A DNA stretch of 64,000 bases from Caminibacter pacificus (GCF_003752135.1 NZ_RJVK01000002.1:1-64000), one strand, 5' to 3'. Numbered from the stretch's first letter, positions 17,387 through 29,607 are shown. Numbers and translations: made by a program. The notes: generated by a model from the letters alone, not told the origin.

Positions 17387-18340
17387 TTATAGAAGTCCCG
17401 CTTCTTTGAATGCTTTTACTGCTCCAGGGTGCATCATATTATGATCGAAACCTTTTAGTAAGTCTTTTTTAGTTAAGTTTTTATATGCAGGGTGCATTTT
17501 TTTGAATTTGTCAAAGTTGTCAAGAATCGCTTTTGTTAGATAATATACGGTTTTTTCATCCATTTTGTTACTTGTAACAAGGATAGCTTTAACTCCGTAT
17601 GTTTTTGTAGGATGATTTACACCTTTGTACATTCCAGCAGGAATCACTCCCCATGCATAATAAGGTTTTTCAGCTACAAGTTTTTGAGCCGCAGGTACGT
17701 TATCAAGAGAAATCAAATCGATTGCCACTGAGTTTGCCGCGTCTTTGATATTTGCAGTTGGATGTCCTACCATATAGAAATATCCGTCGATTTTTTTATC
17801 TTTAAGAGCGTTCGGACATTCAGCCGCTTTTAGTTGCTCTACTTTGATATCTTTTAAATTCATTTTTTTGCAGTAATCAAATAATGTTTTTACAGCAGCT
17901 TCGTTACCGCTTCCAGGGTTTCCGATATTGATTCTGTGACCTTTTAAGTCAAAAAAGTTTTTAATTCCGCTATCTTTTCTAACTACAAGAGTCAAAAGTT
18001 CAGGGTGAATTGACATAACAACTCTTAAACCTTTAAACGGTTTACCTTTAAATTTTCCCTCTCCGTTGTATGCTTGATATACTACGTCTGATTGAGCGAT
18101 ACCGAAATCAAGCTCACCTTTTTTAATAGCGTTGATGTTATATACGCTTCCTCCCGTACTTTCTACAGTACATTTAATACCTGTTTGTTTTTTCATCTTG
18201 TTCATAATTCTACAAATTGCTCCACCTGTCGGATAATATACTCCCGTTACTCCACCAGTTCCTATCGTGATGTATTCATAAGCAAACGCACTCGTTGCTA
18301 ATACTGCCGCAGATAATGCGCCTATAACCAATTTTTTCAT
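17387..18340 (-). CDS. TAXI-family TRAP transporter solute-binding protein
   Basis: Periplasmic substrate receptor of 317 residues. A signal peptide (MKKLVIGALSAAVLATSAFA) precedes YEYITIGTGGVTGVYYPTGGAICR, the typical TAXI beginning, then CTVESTGGSVYNI, GELDFGIAQSDV and NIGNPGSGNE. Start: ATG 18340 is preferred to the in-frame GTG 18346 because the GTG is part of the ribosome site AAAGGAGTG. Transcribed first, ahead of the fused permease. Four cysteines in the mature protein may form disulfides. Confidence 0.94.
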   Translation of the reverse strand: MKKLVIGALSAAVLATSAFAYEYITIGTGGVTGVYYPTGGAICRIMNKMKKQTGIKCTVESTGGSVYNINAIKKGELDFGIAQSDVVYQAYNGEGKFKGKPFKGLRVVMSIHPELLTLVVRKDSGIKNFFDLKGHRINIGNPGSGNEAAVKTLFDYCKKMNLKDIKVEQLKAAECPNALKDKKIDGYFYMVGHPTANIKDAANSVAIDLISLDNVPAAQKLVAEKPYYAWGVIPAGMYKGVNHPTKTYGVKAILVTSNKMDEKTVYYLTKAILDNFDKFKKMHPAYKNLTKKDLLKGFDHNMMHPGAVKAFKEAGLL

Positions 18341-18374
18341 TGGCACTCCTTTTAAATAAATTGTTATTCATTTT

Positions 18375-18380
18375 ATTATA
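18375..18380 (-). promoter_or_regulatory. -10 element for the TRAP operon
   Basis: Minus strand TTCGATATAATAAAATG: TATAAT at 18380-18375, with a weak -35 TTTAAT (18403-18398) at 17 bases. It lies in the 115-base gap between guaB and the binding-protein gene, where no small gene was seen. Confidence 0.55.
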
Positions 18381-18455
18381 TCGAAAATTTAACATATATT
18401 AAAGAAAAATTAAGATATAAGTAAAAATAATGAAAAAGAGGGAAAGTTATAAGTT

Positions 18456-21242
<2,787 letters not shown>

Positions 21243-21256
<14 letters not shown>

Positions 21257-21371
21257 TCTCATCCTTTATATCTATTTTTAAACTTTTAAGCCACAAATAA
21301 ATCAAATAACTACCGCCTACAAGTACGATAATCGTAAATAGGACAAACCAAAAAGGTACAGGTTTATCCAT
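21243..21371 (-). CDS. Small single-pass membrane protein (42 aa) between ileS and gatA
   Basis: ATG 21371 to TAA 21243 encodes 42 residues: [20 protein letters not shown], a hydrophobic helix continuing through YLIYLWL, then a basic/acidic tail ending DENDNS. AAAGG lies six bases above the ATG, which sits inside the last codons of ileS (8-base overlap), while its stop lies past the gatA start. The tight fit between two overlapping genes argues that it is real. I recall a small membrane protein (Cj1060c) at the same place in C. jejuni. Function unknown. Confidence 0.7.
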
Positions 21372-24099
21372 TAAGAGCCTTTTGACATCTCTCACAAAGC
21401 TCGTTTTCTTCTTTTGATAAATATCTCCAACATCTCGGACATTTGTGAAGAGGAGATTTTTTAACTTTCACTACGAATTGCTCATCTCCCACATGGAATT
21501 CATCAAGCGTTTCACCCTCTATATTGTCACAAATCATACTTACGTTAAAAAATTCAGCCATTTCATCTACCAATAGTTTATCGTAATTAGTCTCAATAGC
21601 AAGCTCAAGAGTGTCTTTTATTACTTTTTCTTTTTTGAGTTTATCTACGATTTCGTAAAATCTTCTTCTGATTTCCAAAATATCCTCATCAATAGGATTC
21701 TCAACAGCCGCAAGCGGAGTATAGATAAAATCGAAAATATCACGTGCGTCTTCTTTAATTACTTTAGGAGCATGCTCTACCGCTTCGTCCATAGTATATG
21801 TAAGCACAGGCGCTAAAAGCGGCAGCATCTCTTTTAAAATAATCGCCATTGTACTTTGTGAATTTCTTCTTTTTGGCGAATTTAGAGGTTCACAATATAA
21901 TCTGTCTTTACATACGTCAAGATAAATAGCGCTAAGTTCCGTTACGATGAAGTTATTTAGAATATTAAACGCTTTTGAAAAATCATATTTTCCGAAAAGA
22001 TACACAACCTCATCAAACACTTCTTTCGTTCTGCTTAAAATCCATTTGTCAATCATTGACGGATTATCAAGTTTTATCTCTTCAAGGTCGTTTACGTTAG
22101 CAAGCAAGAATCTTATTGTATTTCTTATTTTTCTATATTGTTCCGCCACTTGTTTTAGAATATTCTCACCAAGTTTGATATCTCCGCTATAATCGCTCGT
22201 AGCAACCCAAAGTCTAAGAATTTCGGTACCGAATTTTTTTGCCACTTCGCTCGGAGCTACTACGTTTCCTTTGGACTTACTCATTTTTTCACCTTTTTCA
22301 TCAACGGTGAATCCGTGAGTAAGAATGGATTTATAAGGAGCTCTGTTTTCTACCGCTGTAGATACTAAAAGCGAACTTTGGAACCATCCTCTATGCTGGT
22401 CGCTTCCCTCAAGATACATACTCGCAGGATATTCACCGGCGTCGTATCTGCCCGATTTAAGCACAGCAAACCAAGTCGAGCCGCTATCGAACCATACATC
22501 AAGAATGTCGTTTACTTTTTCAAGATTAGGAGCAAGAGATTTTTTTGATTCCGGCAATAACTCTTCAATACTCATATCATACCAAGCATCGGCGCCTTTT
22601 ACTTTAAAAATATTATAAATATGCTCGATAATCTCATCGTCTATTAAAAGCTCTCCCGTTGTTTTATCTCTAAAAAACGCAATCGGCACACCCCAATCTC
22701 TCTGACGGCTTACACACCAATCAGGTCTGTTGCTAACCATCGTAGATAGTCTGTTTTTACCGCTTGGAGGTGTAAATTCTACGTTTTGAATCTCTTTTAG
22801 GGCTTTGTTTCTTAAAGTATCGCCCTCATACTCTTTATCCATTACGATAAAAAATTGTTTGGTCGCGCGGAAAATAACAGGATTATGACATCTCCAACAG
22901 TGCGGATAGCTGTGTGTGAATTTTGAAGCTTTGATTAAATTTTCACCTAAAATCTCTAAAATTTTTTCATTCGCTTCAAAAATATGCATACCTACGAAAT
23001 TCTCAGGTAAAAGACCTTCTTTTACGATAATAGGAGAATATTTTCCTTCATCATCAACAGGTTGTAAAATCTCTTCGTATCCGTATGCTCTCCAAACTCT
23101 GTAGTCTTCTTCACCATGCCCCGGAGCCGTATGAACGCATCCCGTACCGCCGTCCATTGTTACGTGCTCTCCAAGAAGAATTACCGATAATCTATTGTTT
23201 AGAGGATTTACGGCTTTTAGTCCTTCAAGCTCTTTAGGATCGAATTCTTTTACGATTTCGCCGTTTACCACACCCTCTTCTTTTAATCTCTCATAAAGAG
23301 GTTTTGCAACTATAAAATTATCACTCGTTAAAACATAAGGAGTTTCAGGATTCAGAGCAATTCCCATATTCGCAGGAAGCGTCCATGGCGTAGTAGTCCA
23401 GATGATAATTTTCGCGCTTTTAGTCCCGAGTGCTTTGTTTGCTTCTTTGCTTAGAGGAAACGCTACGTAGATTGAATAATCTTCTTTGTCTTCATATTCA
23501 ACTTCCGCTTCCGCAAGAGCGGTTTTATCGTGCATACACCAAAATACAGGCTTACTTCTCTCTATTAAAAGACCTTTTTTGGCAATTTCGGAGAGTGCTT
23601 TATAAATGTCGGCTTCAAATTCGAAATCCATAGTTTTATATGGATTTTCCCAATCACCGATAATTCCCAACGATTTAAACTCTTCTTTTTGAATTTCGAT
23701 AAATTTCGCGGCGTGTTCGCGGCATAGTTCTCTGATTTTTGTTTTCGGAAGGGTTTCTTTTTTCTCTCTACCAATCTTTTTTTCCACTTGTTGTTCTATT
23801 GGCAGTCCGTGACAATCCCAACCAGGTACGTATCTGATATCGAATCCTTGGAAATAGTAATATTTATTAATAATATCTTTTAAAACTTTATTAAGTGCGT
23901 GACCGATATGAATATGTCCGTTTGCATACGGAGGTCCGTCGTGTAGATTGAATTTGTCGTTTCCGCGTCTATTTTCTTTCATTCTTTCATAGACGTTTTG
24001 ACTAAACCATTTTTGGTATCTTTTAGGCTCGTTTTGTGGAAGATTCCCGCGCATCGGAAAAGAGGTTTTAGGCAAAAGGAGAGTCTCTTTATAATCCAT
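21364..24099 (-). CDS. ileS: Isoleucyl-tRNA synthetase
   Basis: Class Ia enzyme of 911 residues that charges tRNA(Ile) and edits mischarged valine. HIGH motif in [15 protein letters not shown] (His64-His67), editing-domain segment [18 protein letters not shown] in [12 protein letters not shown] near residue 600, and a C-terminal zinc knuckle CPRCWRY...CERC (last 30 residues). Length is normal. Transcribed ahead of the small membrane protein, gatA and guaB. Confidence 0.97.
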   Translation of the reverse strand: MDYKETLLLPKTSFPMRGNLPQNEPKRYQKWFSQNVYERMKENRRGNDKFNLHDGPPYANGHIHIGHALNKVLKDIINKYYYFQGFDIRYVPGWDCHGLPIEQQVEKKIGREKKETLPKTKIRELCREHAAKFIEIQKEEFKSLGIIGDWENPYKTMDFEFEADIYKALSEIAKKGLLIERSKPVFWCMHDKTALAEAEVEYEDKEDYSIYVAFPLSKEANKALGTKSAKIIIWTTTPWTLPANMGIALNPETPYVLTSDNFIVAKPLYERLKEEGVVNGEIVKEFDPKELEGLKAVNPLNNRLSVILLGEHVTMDGGTGCVHTAPGHGEEDYRVWRAYGYEEILQPVDDEGKYSPIIVKEGLLPENFVGMHIFEANEKILEILGENLIKASKFTHSYPHCWRCHNPVIFRATKQFFIVMDKEYEGDTLRNKALKEIQNVEFTPPSGKNRLSTMVSNRPDWCVSRQRDWGVPIAFFRDKTTGELLIDDEIIEHIYNIFKVKGADAWYDMSIEELLPESKKSLAPNLEKVNDILDVWFDSGSTWFAVLKSGRYDAGEYPASMYLEGSDQHRGWFQSSLLVSTAVENRAPYKSILTHGFTVDEKGEKMSKSKGNVVAPSEVAKKFGTEILRLWVATSDYSGDIKLGENILKQVAEQYRKIRNTIRFLLANVNDLEEIKLDNPSMIDKWILSRTKEVFDEVVYLFGKYDFSKAFNILNNFIVTELSAIYLDVCKDRLYCEPLNSPKRRNSQSTMAIILKEMLPLLAPVLTYTMDEAVEHAPKVIKEDARDIFDFIYTPLAAVENPIDEDILEIRRRFYEIVDKLKKEKVIKDTLELAIETNYDKLLVDEMAEFFNVSMICDNIEGETLDEFHVGDEQFVVKVKKSPLHKCPRCWRYLSKEENELCERCQKALNG

Positions 24100-24121
24100 T
24101 CAATTGTCCTTTTTACGCAGT

Positions 24122-24127
24122 ATTATA
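24122..24127 (-). promoter_or_regulatory. -10 element for ileS, short-leader type
   Basis: Minus strand TTTTGATATAATACTGCG: TATAAT at 24127-24122, then AAAAAGG and the ATG 23 bases below the -10. Same extended -10 as at pabA, ribB, serB and tal. Confidence 0.55.
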
Positions 24128-24133
24128 TCAAAA

Positions 24134-24928
24134 TTATCCGGCGTTTGTTATAACTTTTACTATGTTCGGGTCGGCTTCGTAAAAATATTCTTTGTCAGGA
24201 TAATCGAACTTGCTTAAAATGTATCTTATGACGTTTATTCTCGCTCTTTTTTTATCATTCGCATCCACTTCAACCCATGGAGCATATGGCGTAGCGGATA
24301 AATCGAACATCTCTTGTTTATATTTTTGATAGTCCTCATAATGCTTATAACTCTCCCAATCAAGAGATGAAAGTTTCCAATTTTTAAGAGGGTCGTTTTC
24401 TCTTGCTTTGAGTCTTTTTTTCATCTCTTTTTTTGAAATTTGAAGCCAAAACTTAATAAAATATATCCCCTCATCCACAATCAAATCTTCAAATTTAGGC
24501 ACTTGTCTTATGAATCTGAGATACTCTTCGTGAGTGCAAAAATTAAAAACCCTCTCCACAGTCGCACGATTGTACCAGCTTCTATTAAAATAGACCATCT
24601 CTCCACCTGCCGGAAAATGAGGCACGTATCTTTGAAAATACCACTCAGTCTTTTCTCTGTCGCTCGGTTTTGGCAGTGCTACGCTTCTGGCTACTCGAGG
24701 ATTGAGATGCTCTAAAATTCTTTTAATCGTGCCGTCTTTTCCTGCGGTATCGACTCCGTCGAAAGTTACCAACATTCTTTTTTTATTATTTACTATCCAA
24801 GCTTGAAGTTTTACAAGTTCTACTTGGAGTTTTAAGAGCTCTTTTTCATAAAATTTTCTTTTTAACTTTCCGTTGCTTTTAAAAACTTTCTCTTTTGGAA
24901 GTGTGTATTCGGGTAGTTTTGTTTTCAT
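24134..24928 (-). CDS. ppk2: Polyphosphate kinase 2 family protein
   Basis: 264 residues. Phosphorylates nucleoside di- or monophosphates with polyphosphate, or the reverse. Walker A in FDGVDTAGKDGTIKR (about 55-69), the PPK2 signature PKPSDREKTEWYFQRY and HFPAGGEMVYFNRSWYNR with the lid and Walker B residues (DEGIYFIKFWLQISK). Single-domain length fits class I or III. Transcribed divergently from the cinA-like gene from a 44-base symmetric promoter region. Confidence 0.9.
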   Translation of the reverse strand: MKTKLPEYTLPKEKVFKSNGKLKRKFYEKELLKLQVELVKLQAWIVNNKKRMLVTFDGVDTAGKDGTIKRILEHLNPRVARSVALPKPSDREKTEWYFQRYVPHFPAGGEMVYFNRSWYNRATVERVFNFCTHEEYLRFIRQVPKFEDLIVDEGIYFIKFWLQISKKEMKKRLKARENDPLKNWKLSSLDWESYKHYEDYQKYKQEMFDLSATPYAPWVEVDANDKKRARINVIRYILSKFDYPDKEYFYEADPNIVKVITNAG

Positions 24929-24943
24929 AGCAGCTCCTTTTGT

Positions 24944-24956
24944 TATAATTATTATA
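24944..24956. promoter_or_regulatory. Mirror-symmetric divergent promoter for ppk2 and the cinA-like gene
   Basis: TATAAT occurs on the plus strand at 24944-24949 and on the minus strand at 24956-24951, separated by one base. The surrounding 44 bases are a near-perfect dyad: CTCCTTTTGTTATAAT against CTCCTTTGTGTTATAAT, so both -10 elements and both ribosome sites are mirror images. Leaders would be only about 17-18 bases. The -35 regions fall inside the opposite coding sequences and are weak. Confidence 0.6.
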
Positions 24957-24972
24957 ACACAAAGGAGAGAGC

Positions 24973-25983
24973 ATGGAAGTAATTTTTGTCGGTAAAGAGT
25001 GGAGATTCAAAAAAGCGCTAAAAGAAGAGCTTTTCAGATATATCAGCTTTGACGCGATAAAGTATATCGATAGTTTCGATATCGATTTTAGACCGAGCAG
25101 CGATACGTTAATTGTCACAAACCAAAAAACTTATCCTTTGGTTACGAGAATAATCGCAAGGCTTGCAAACCAAAACATAGTGGTAAAAAACGACATTTTA
25201 GTACCGGAAAAAAGTAAATTTTCTAAAAACAGCTTTTTAGTGGAGCTCGGTGGTAAAAACGTAAACGTAATATTGTTGGAAAAAGAGGTACCGGAAATAT
25301 TTATAATAACCCCGTCTTTTGAGAGAATAAACGTATTCAAAATGGACAAAGATACGGCTTTAATGTTTTTGGAGCCTATTTTAAACGCCCACAAACTCGA
25401 TTATACCATATATGAAAACGAAGGAGGATTTGTAGAAATCGTCACAGAACCTTTAAGCGATACGATAAAAAAAGAGATAATTTCGACAATTCCTTATGTT
25501 GTCTTCGGAAATCTTTTCGAACATATCGTTAAAACTCTCCCTCCTAAAAAAATCACTTTTGCCGAAAGCTGCACGGGAGGGCTTATTGCAAGTCATCTTA
25601 CTAAAATAAGCGGCTCAAGCAATTGTTTTGACGGAAGCGTAGTAACATACGCAAATAGAATAAAACACGAATGGCTCGGAGTGGAAAACTCAACTCTCGA
25701 AAAATACGGAGCAGTTAGCGAACAGACGGTAAAAGAGATGCTCTTAGGAGCTATAGAAATCAGCAAAGCCGATTTTGCTATTGCCGTTAGCGGAATAGCC
25801 GGGCCTACGGGTGGCACTCCGACAAAACCGGTAGGTACGGTTTATATAGGAGTCGCGGATAGGAAAAATCTTCAAGTCGAACTATTACACTTAAAAGGCG
25901 ATAGAAATTACATTCAATACCAGGCTATGATGAATGCTATCAGACTTTTTATAAATTTCGCAGGGCTATACGAAACTAATTGA
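24973..25983 (+). CDS. CinA/PncC-like nicotinamide-nucleotide amidase with atypical N-terminal domain
   Basis: 336 residues. The C-terminal 160 match the CinA amidase (PncC) domain that deamidates NMN: ITFAESCTGGLIASHLTKISGSS, DGSVVTYANRIKHEWLGV, GAVSEQTVKEM and AVSGIAGPTGGTPTKPVGTVYIG. The first 175 residues do not show the molybdopterin-binding COG1058 motifs of standard CinA, but a separate alpha/beta domain that I do not recognise (SSDTLIVTNQKTYPLVTRI region). Start ATG follows AAAGGAGAGAGC. A role in NAD salvage is expected from the C-terminal domain; the N-terminal role is unknown. Confidence 0.8.
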   Translation: MEVIFVGKEWRFKKALKEELFRYISFDAIKYIDSFDIDFRPSSDTLIVTNQKTYPLVTRIIARLANQNIVVKNDILVPEKSKFSKNSFLVELGGKNVNVILLEKEVPEIFIITPSFERINVFKMDKDTALMFLEPILNAHKLDYTIYENEGGFVEIVTEPLSDTIKKEIISTIPYVVFGNLFEHIVKTLPPKKITFAESCTGGLIASHLTKISGSSNCFDGSVVTYANRIKHEWLGVENSTLEKYGAVSEQTVKEMLLGAIEISKADFAIAVSGIAGPTGGTPTKPVGTVYIGVADRKNLQVELLHLKGDRNYIQYQAMMNAIRLFINFAGLYETN

Positions 25984-26797
25984 TAGTTTCGTTTTTGTCG
26001 TATTTTCCGTCATTATTCGTATCCAAATACAAACTTAATTTTCCATTTTGATAATTCGCAAGTCCGTTTGAATTGTCAAATAAAAATTTATTTTCGAACT
26101 CCACCAATTCTCCGTTTTGAGACAAAAAGTCTTTTGTAGTTTCGGAAATTAATGCATAAGTGTTATCATCAAAAATAATTCTTCCTCCGTTATATTTCCA
26201 AGTAACGTTAGAATCGTTTATTTGAGAAATTATATTTGCATTTTCAAGTTTATAGCTGTTTGAATTCTTTAAAAAAGTTACATTCTCATTTAAAGAAAGA
26301 TTCGTTATATCACAATTATCATTAATGGTATTTACCAAATCGATAGTCGAATCTTTTGAAAAAATAGTATTATCCAATTTAAAATCACTCAAAAAAGTAT
26401 ATTTTTTATCTGTACAAATACCACATACGTCGCAATTACTAGCATCTACTGACAACGTTCCGTCTAAAAAATGAGAATTTAATTGACAATTGTCATAATT
26501 TATCACATATCCGCTTGTAGTTTTACTAATCTGTGCCAATCCTCCGTTATCACACGCAATATTCGAAGAAACTTTCGTAGATAACGTAGATGTCGATAAA
26601 AGGTCACTATTAATACTCTGTAGAGTTATAACGTCAGTAACATCGTTGTTTTCCAATGTTTCGGCACTTTGTTGAACTTTTTCCAATGAAGCGTTTGCCA
26701 TTTGCGTCACCATATCGACACTATTACTCGAACTACCCCCACACCCAATCATAAAAACACTAAACAATCCCAATGTTGATGTTATTACATTATTCAC
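25976..26797 (-). CDS. Predicted lipoprotein with C-terminal Ca-binding-like loop
   Basis: 273 residues. N-terminal lipobox FMIGC with Cys19, then a Gly/Ser linker (GGSSSNSV) and a long beta-rich body full of Asn, Asp, Ser and Thr. The cluster CDVCGIC near residue 120 could form disulfides. Near the end DTNNDGKYDKNE resembles an EF-hand or dockerin-type calcium loop. No family recognised. It converges on the cinA-like gene with an eight-base overlap and starts after GGGGTGAATA. Likely surface or periplasmic. Confidence 0.65.
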   Translation of the reverse strand: MNNVITSTLGLFSVFMIGCGGSSSNSVDMVTQMANASLEKVQQSAETLENNDVTDVITLQSINSDLLSTSTLSTKVSSNIACDNGGLAQISKTTSGYVINYDNCQLNSHFLDGTLSVDASNCDVCGICTDKKYTFLSDFKLDNTIFSKDSTIDLVNTINDNCDITNLSLNENVTFLKNSNSYKLENANIISQINDSNVTWKYNGGRIIFDDNTYALISETTKDFLSQNGELVEFENKFLFDNSNGLANYQNGKLSLYLDTNNDGKYDKNETIN

Positions 26798-26878
26798 CCC
26801 GACCCCTTTTTTTTATGAGATAATAAACTATATAAATTATGCAAAAATGACAAAAATTTCTAAAAGTATATATTTTGA

Positions 26879-26884
26879 TAAAAT
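26879..26884 (+). promoter_or_regulatory. -10 element for ribB, short-leader type
   Basis: TTTTGATAAAATTACG with TAAAAT at 26879-26884, then GAAAAAAAGG and ATG at 26904, 20 bases below the -10. The block TAAAATTACGAAAAAA also occurs at the sensor-kinase gene of 38.8 kb. Confidence 0.55.
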
Positions 26885-26903
26885 TACGAAAAAAAGGCCT
26901 TTG

Positions 26904-27920
26904 ATGTCAGAAGCAATTGAAAGAGTTAAACAAGCGATCGAAGATATAAAACAAGGCAAAATCATAATTATGATTGATGATGAAGATAGGGAAAACGAAG
27001 GCGATTTGGTATATGCCGGAGTGTTTTCGACTCCTGAGAAGGTAAATTTTTTAGCAAGTAAAGGAAAAGGGCTTATTTGTGTGAGTATCACCAAAGATAT
27101 CGCAAAAAGACTCGAACTAAACCCGATGGTTCCTCAAAATCAAGAGAGTTTTTCGACGGCTTTTACAATAAGTGTTGATGCAAAAGAGTGCAAAACGGGA
27201 ATAAGTGCTTTTGAGAGGGATTTGACTATCAAAAAACTCTCATCCCCTACCTCAAAACCGGATGATTTTGTAAAACCGGGACATATTTTCCCGCTTATCG
27301 CAAAAGAAGGAGGCGTGCTTGTCAGAACCGGTCATACCGAAGGAAGCGTAGATATCTGCAAACTTGCGGGCGTATTCCCAAGTTCCGTAATATGCGAGAT
27401 TATGAACGAAGACGGCACGATGGCAAGAAGAGACGATTTGAAAAAATTCGCAAAAGAGCATAATCTAAATATCGTCTATATCTCCGACATCGTAGAATAT
27501 AGAATGCAATTTGAAAGCTTAGTCGAAAAAACGGCTGAAGAAGAAATAATCCTAAACGACGTCAAATTTAAAAAAATAGTCTTTAAAGACCATTTGGGAC
27601 AAACTCACTACGTAATAGCCAATAATCCAAAAGAAACAACAAACGTTAAATTTTACAAAGTCACCAAAAACGTAGATTTTTTACTAAACGATTCACTGAT
27701 GAAAGAGTATCAAAAAGTGCTCGAATATATAAAATTCAACAACGGAGTTATCGTATTTATCGATTCTAACAGCAAAGACAATAAAGAATTCGGAATCGGA
27801 GCGCAGATATTAAAATCTTTGGGTATTAAAAATCTGAATCTAATATCAAAACACAAAAGCGAATTAAACGCTCTTAAAGGTTTCGGAATCAATATCAAAG
27901 ATTACGTGGAGATAAAATGA
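26904..27920 (+). CDS. ribB: 3,4-dihydroxy-2-butanone 4-phosphate synthase with degenerate GTP-cyclohydrolase-II-like tail
   Basis: Makes the four-carbon precursor of riboflavin from ribulose 5-phosphate. Of 338 residues, 1-205 are the RibB domain: MIDDEDRENEGDLVYAG with the catalytic acidic residues, RTGHTEGSVDICKLAG and ICEIMNEDGTMAR. The last 125 residues resemble a reduced RibA-like domain but lack its cysteine zinc site, so no cyclohydrolase activity is expected. ATG 26904 is chosen because AAAAGG precedes it by six bases; an upstream in-frame codon (26847) overlaps the promoter. First gene of a plus-strand run to 30349. Confidence 0.9.
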   Translation: MSEAIERVKQAIEDIKQGKIIIMIDDEDRENEGDLVYAGVFSTPEKVNFLASKGKGLICVSITKDIAKRLELNPMVPQNQESFSTAFTISVDAKECKTGISAFERDLTIKKLSSPTSKPDDFVKPGHIFPLIAKEGGVLVRTGHTEGSVDICKLAGVFPSSVICEIMNEDGTMARRDDLKKFAKEHNLNIVYISDIVEYRMQFESLVEKTAEEEIILNDVKFKKIVFKDHLGQTHYVIANNPKETTNVKFYKVTKNVDFLLNDSLMKEYQKVLEYIKFNNGVIVFIDSNSKDNKEFGIGAQILKSLGIKNLNLISKHKSELNALKGFGINIKDYVEIK

Positions 27921-28792
27921 AAGCGATAATACTACACAATATGGGAGGGGCCAGAAGCGAAAAGGAGCTTAAAGAATTTCTTTATAATATGTTTAAAGAC
28001 AAAAGAATAATCAACTCTCCAATCCGTCATATCTTAGCTCCTCTTATCTCAAATATAAGATACAAAAAAGTATGGAAAAACTACGAAACAATTGGCGGTA
28101 GCAGACTTCACAAAGTAACCGAAAGTTTATGTGAAAAAATGAAAAACGAAAAATACGACGTAATTTATGCTATGAGATATACCGCTCCTTATTTAAAAGA
28201 TTCGATTCATAAATACGATGAAATTATTTTTATTCCGATGTACCCTCATTACTCTTTTACGACAGTAGAAAGTGCTCTGGATGATTTGAAAAACACCAAT
28301 TTCAAAGGTAAGGTTAAAATAGTAAAACCTTTTTATCAAAACGAAGAATTTAATGAAATTTTAAAAGAAAATATATTAAATTCCGTTGAAAATCCGAGTG
28401 AGTGGAATTTGATATTTTCAGCTCACGGACTACCTAAAAAAATAATAGAATCCGGAGATAGCTACGAAGAAGAAGTAAAAAAACACGTAGAAATTTTAAA
28501 AGAGAAACTGCCTCAATTCAAATCGGTCAGTTTGGCGTTTCAATCAAGATTTGGCAGAGGAGAATGGTTACAGCCTTATCTTGATGAAAAATTAAAAGAA
28601 TTTAAAAATGAAAAAGTGCTTATTTATCCGATATCTTTTATGATAGACAACAGCGAAACAGATTTGGAATTGAAAGTGGAATATAAACATTTAGCGGATG
28701 AAATAGGAATAAAAGAGTATAAAGTTGTAGAATGCCCTAATGATAGTGAAAAAGTGGCCCAATTTTTATTAAAACTTGCGGAGGAAGCATGA
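27917..28792 (+). CDS. hemH: Ferrochelatase
   Basis: Inserts iron into protoporphyrin IX or, in the alternative pathway, into coproporphyrin. 291 residues with ILHNMGGARS at the N-terminus, YTAPYLKDSI, the metal-site motif FSAHGLPKK (His near 172), FQSRFGRGEWLQP and the late ISFMIDNSETDLEL. Overlaps ribB by ATGA and dtd by ATGA, so the three are translated in series. No transmembrane tail. Confidence 0.92.
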   Translation: MKAIILHNMGGARSEKELKEFLYNMFKDKRIINSPIRHILAPLISNIRYKKVWKNYETIGGSRLHKVTESLCEKMKNEKYDVIYAMRYTAPYLKDSIHKYDEIIFIPMYPHYSFTTVESALDDLKNTNFKGKVKIVKPFYQNEEFNEILKENILNSVENPSEWNLIFSAHGLPKKIIESGDSYEEEVKKHVEILKEKLPQFKSVSLAFQSRFGRGEWLQPYLDEKLKEFKNEKVLIYPISFMIDNSETDLELKVEYKHLADEIGIKEYKVVECPNDSEKVAQFLLKLAEEA

Positions 28793-29214
28793 AAGCGGTA
28801 ATCCAAAGAGTAAAAAAAGCAAGTGTAAGCGTTGAAAATAAACTCATCAATCAAATAAATGAAGGAATTTGCGTACTTATTGGATTTGAAAAAGAAGACA
28901 CCGAAGAGAAACTTAAAAAAATGGCGAAAAAAATTGCAAATTTAAGAATTTTCGGTGATAGATTCGAAAAAAGCGTTATCGATATAAATGGTGAGGTTTT
29001 ACTCATACCGAATTTCACAATCCCAGCAATTACAAAAAAAGGCACAAGACCGAATTTTCAAAACTCGATGTCACCAGAGAGTGCAAAAGAATTTTATGCT
29101 AAAATGATAGAAGAACTTAACCGATATATTCCGACAAAAGAAGGAGTTTTCGCAGCTCATATGGAAGTCGAAATCTTAAACGACGGACCCGTTACCTTAA
29201 TCTTGGAGGTTTAA
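28789..29214 (+). CDS. dtd: D-aminoacyl-tRNA deacylase
   Basis: Removes D-amino acids and misattached glycine from tRNAs. 141 residues starting MKAVIQRVKKASV as usual. The Ser-Gln-x-x-Thr catalytic motif region reads LIPNFTIPA, so the usual SQ is PN, and the Gly-cisPro motif is intact in NDGPVT. The SQ to PN change is worth checking; the rest is typical, including KGTRPNF and AHMEVEILNDGPVT. Confidence 0.88.
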   Translation: MKAVIQRVKKASVSVENKLINQINEGICVLIGFEKEDTEEKLKKMAKKIANLRIFGDRFEKSVIDINGEVLLIPNFTIPAITKKGTRPNFQNSMSPESAKEFYAKMIEELNRYIPTKEGVFAAHMEVEILNDGPVTLILEV

Positions 29215-29607
29215 ATGAAAAAATTACTCTTAACTTTACTTGCGGTAATCGCTTTTGCTTATGATATTAAAGAGTTCGTAACTTGCAAAAAAGTGGTCGA
29301 TTTAACACCTCAACAAATTACCGACACATTTACGACAAAAGACAAAAAAGTTTATGCTTTTGCTTATTTTACCAATATTAAAGAAAACAGACTCATCGAC
29401 TTTGTTTGGGAAAAAAATGTAAACGGCGTTTGGAAAATCTATGCCGACGTTCAATTACCTATATACACCGGTTCGAGATGGAGAACATACTCAACTATCA
29501 ATATTCAACCGTGTTTTGTCGGAAAATGGAGAGTAAGTATCGTTGATAACGATCAGGTAGTCGATTCTAAAGAATTCAATATTACAGATGAAAACACGAG
29601 TGAATAA
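29215..29607 (+). CDS. Secreted DUF2914-type protein
   Basis: 130 residues. Signal peptide MKKLLLTLLAVIAFA, then a single beta-sandwich-like domain with WEKNVNGVWKIYADVQLPI, GSRWRTYSTI and CFVGKWRVSIVD, a pattern I associate with DUF2914. Two cysteines could pair in the periplasm. Its ATG is the base after the dtd stop, so it is cotranslated. Function unknown. Confidence 0.7.
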   Translation: MKKLLLTLLAVIAFAYDIKEFVTCKKVVDLTPQQITDTFTTKDKKVYAFAYFTNIKENRLIDFVWEKNVNGVWKIYADVQLPIYTGSRWRTYSTINIQPCFVGKWRVSIVDNDQVVDSKEFNITDENTSE

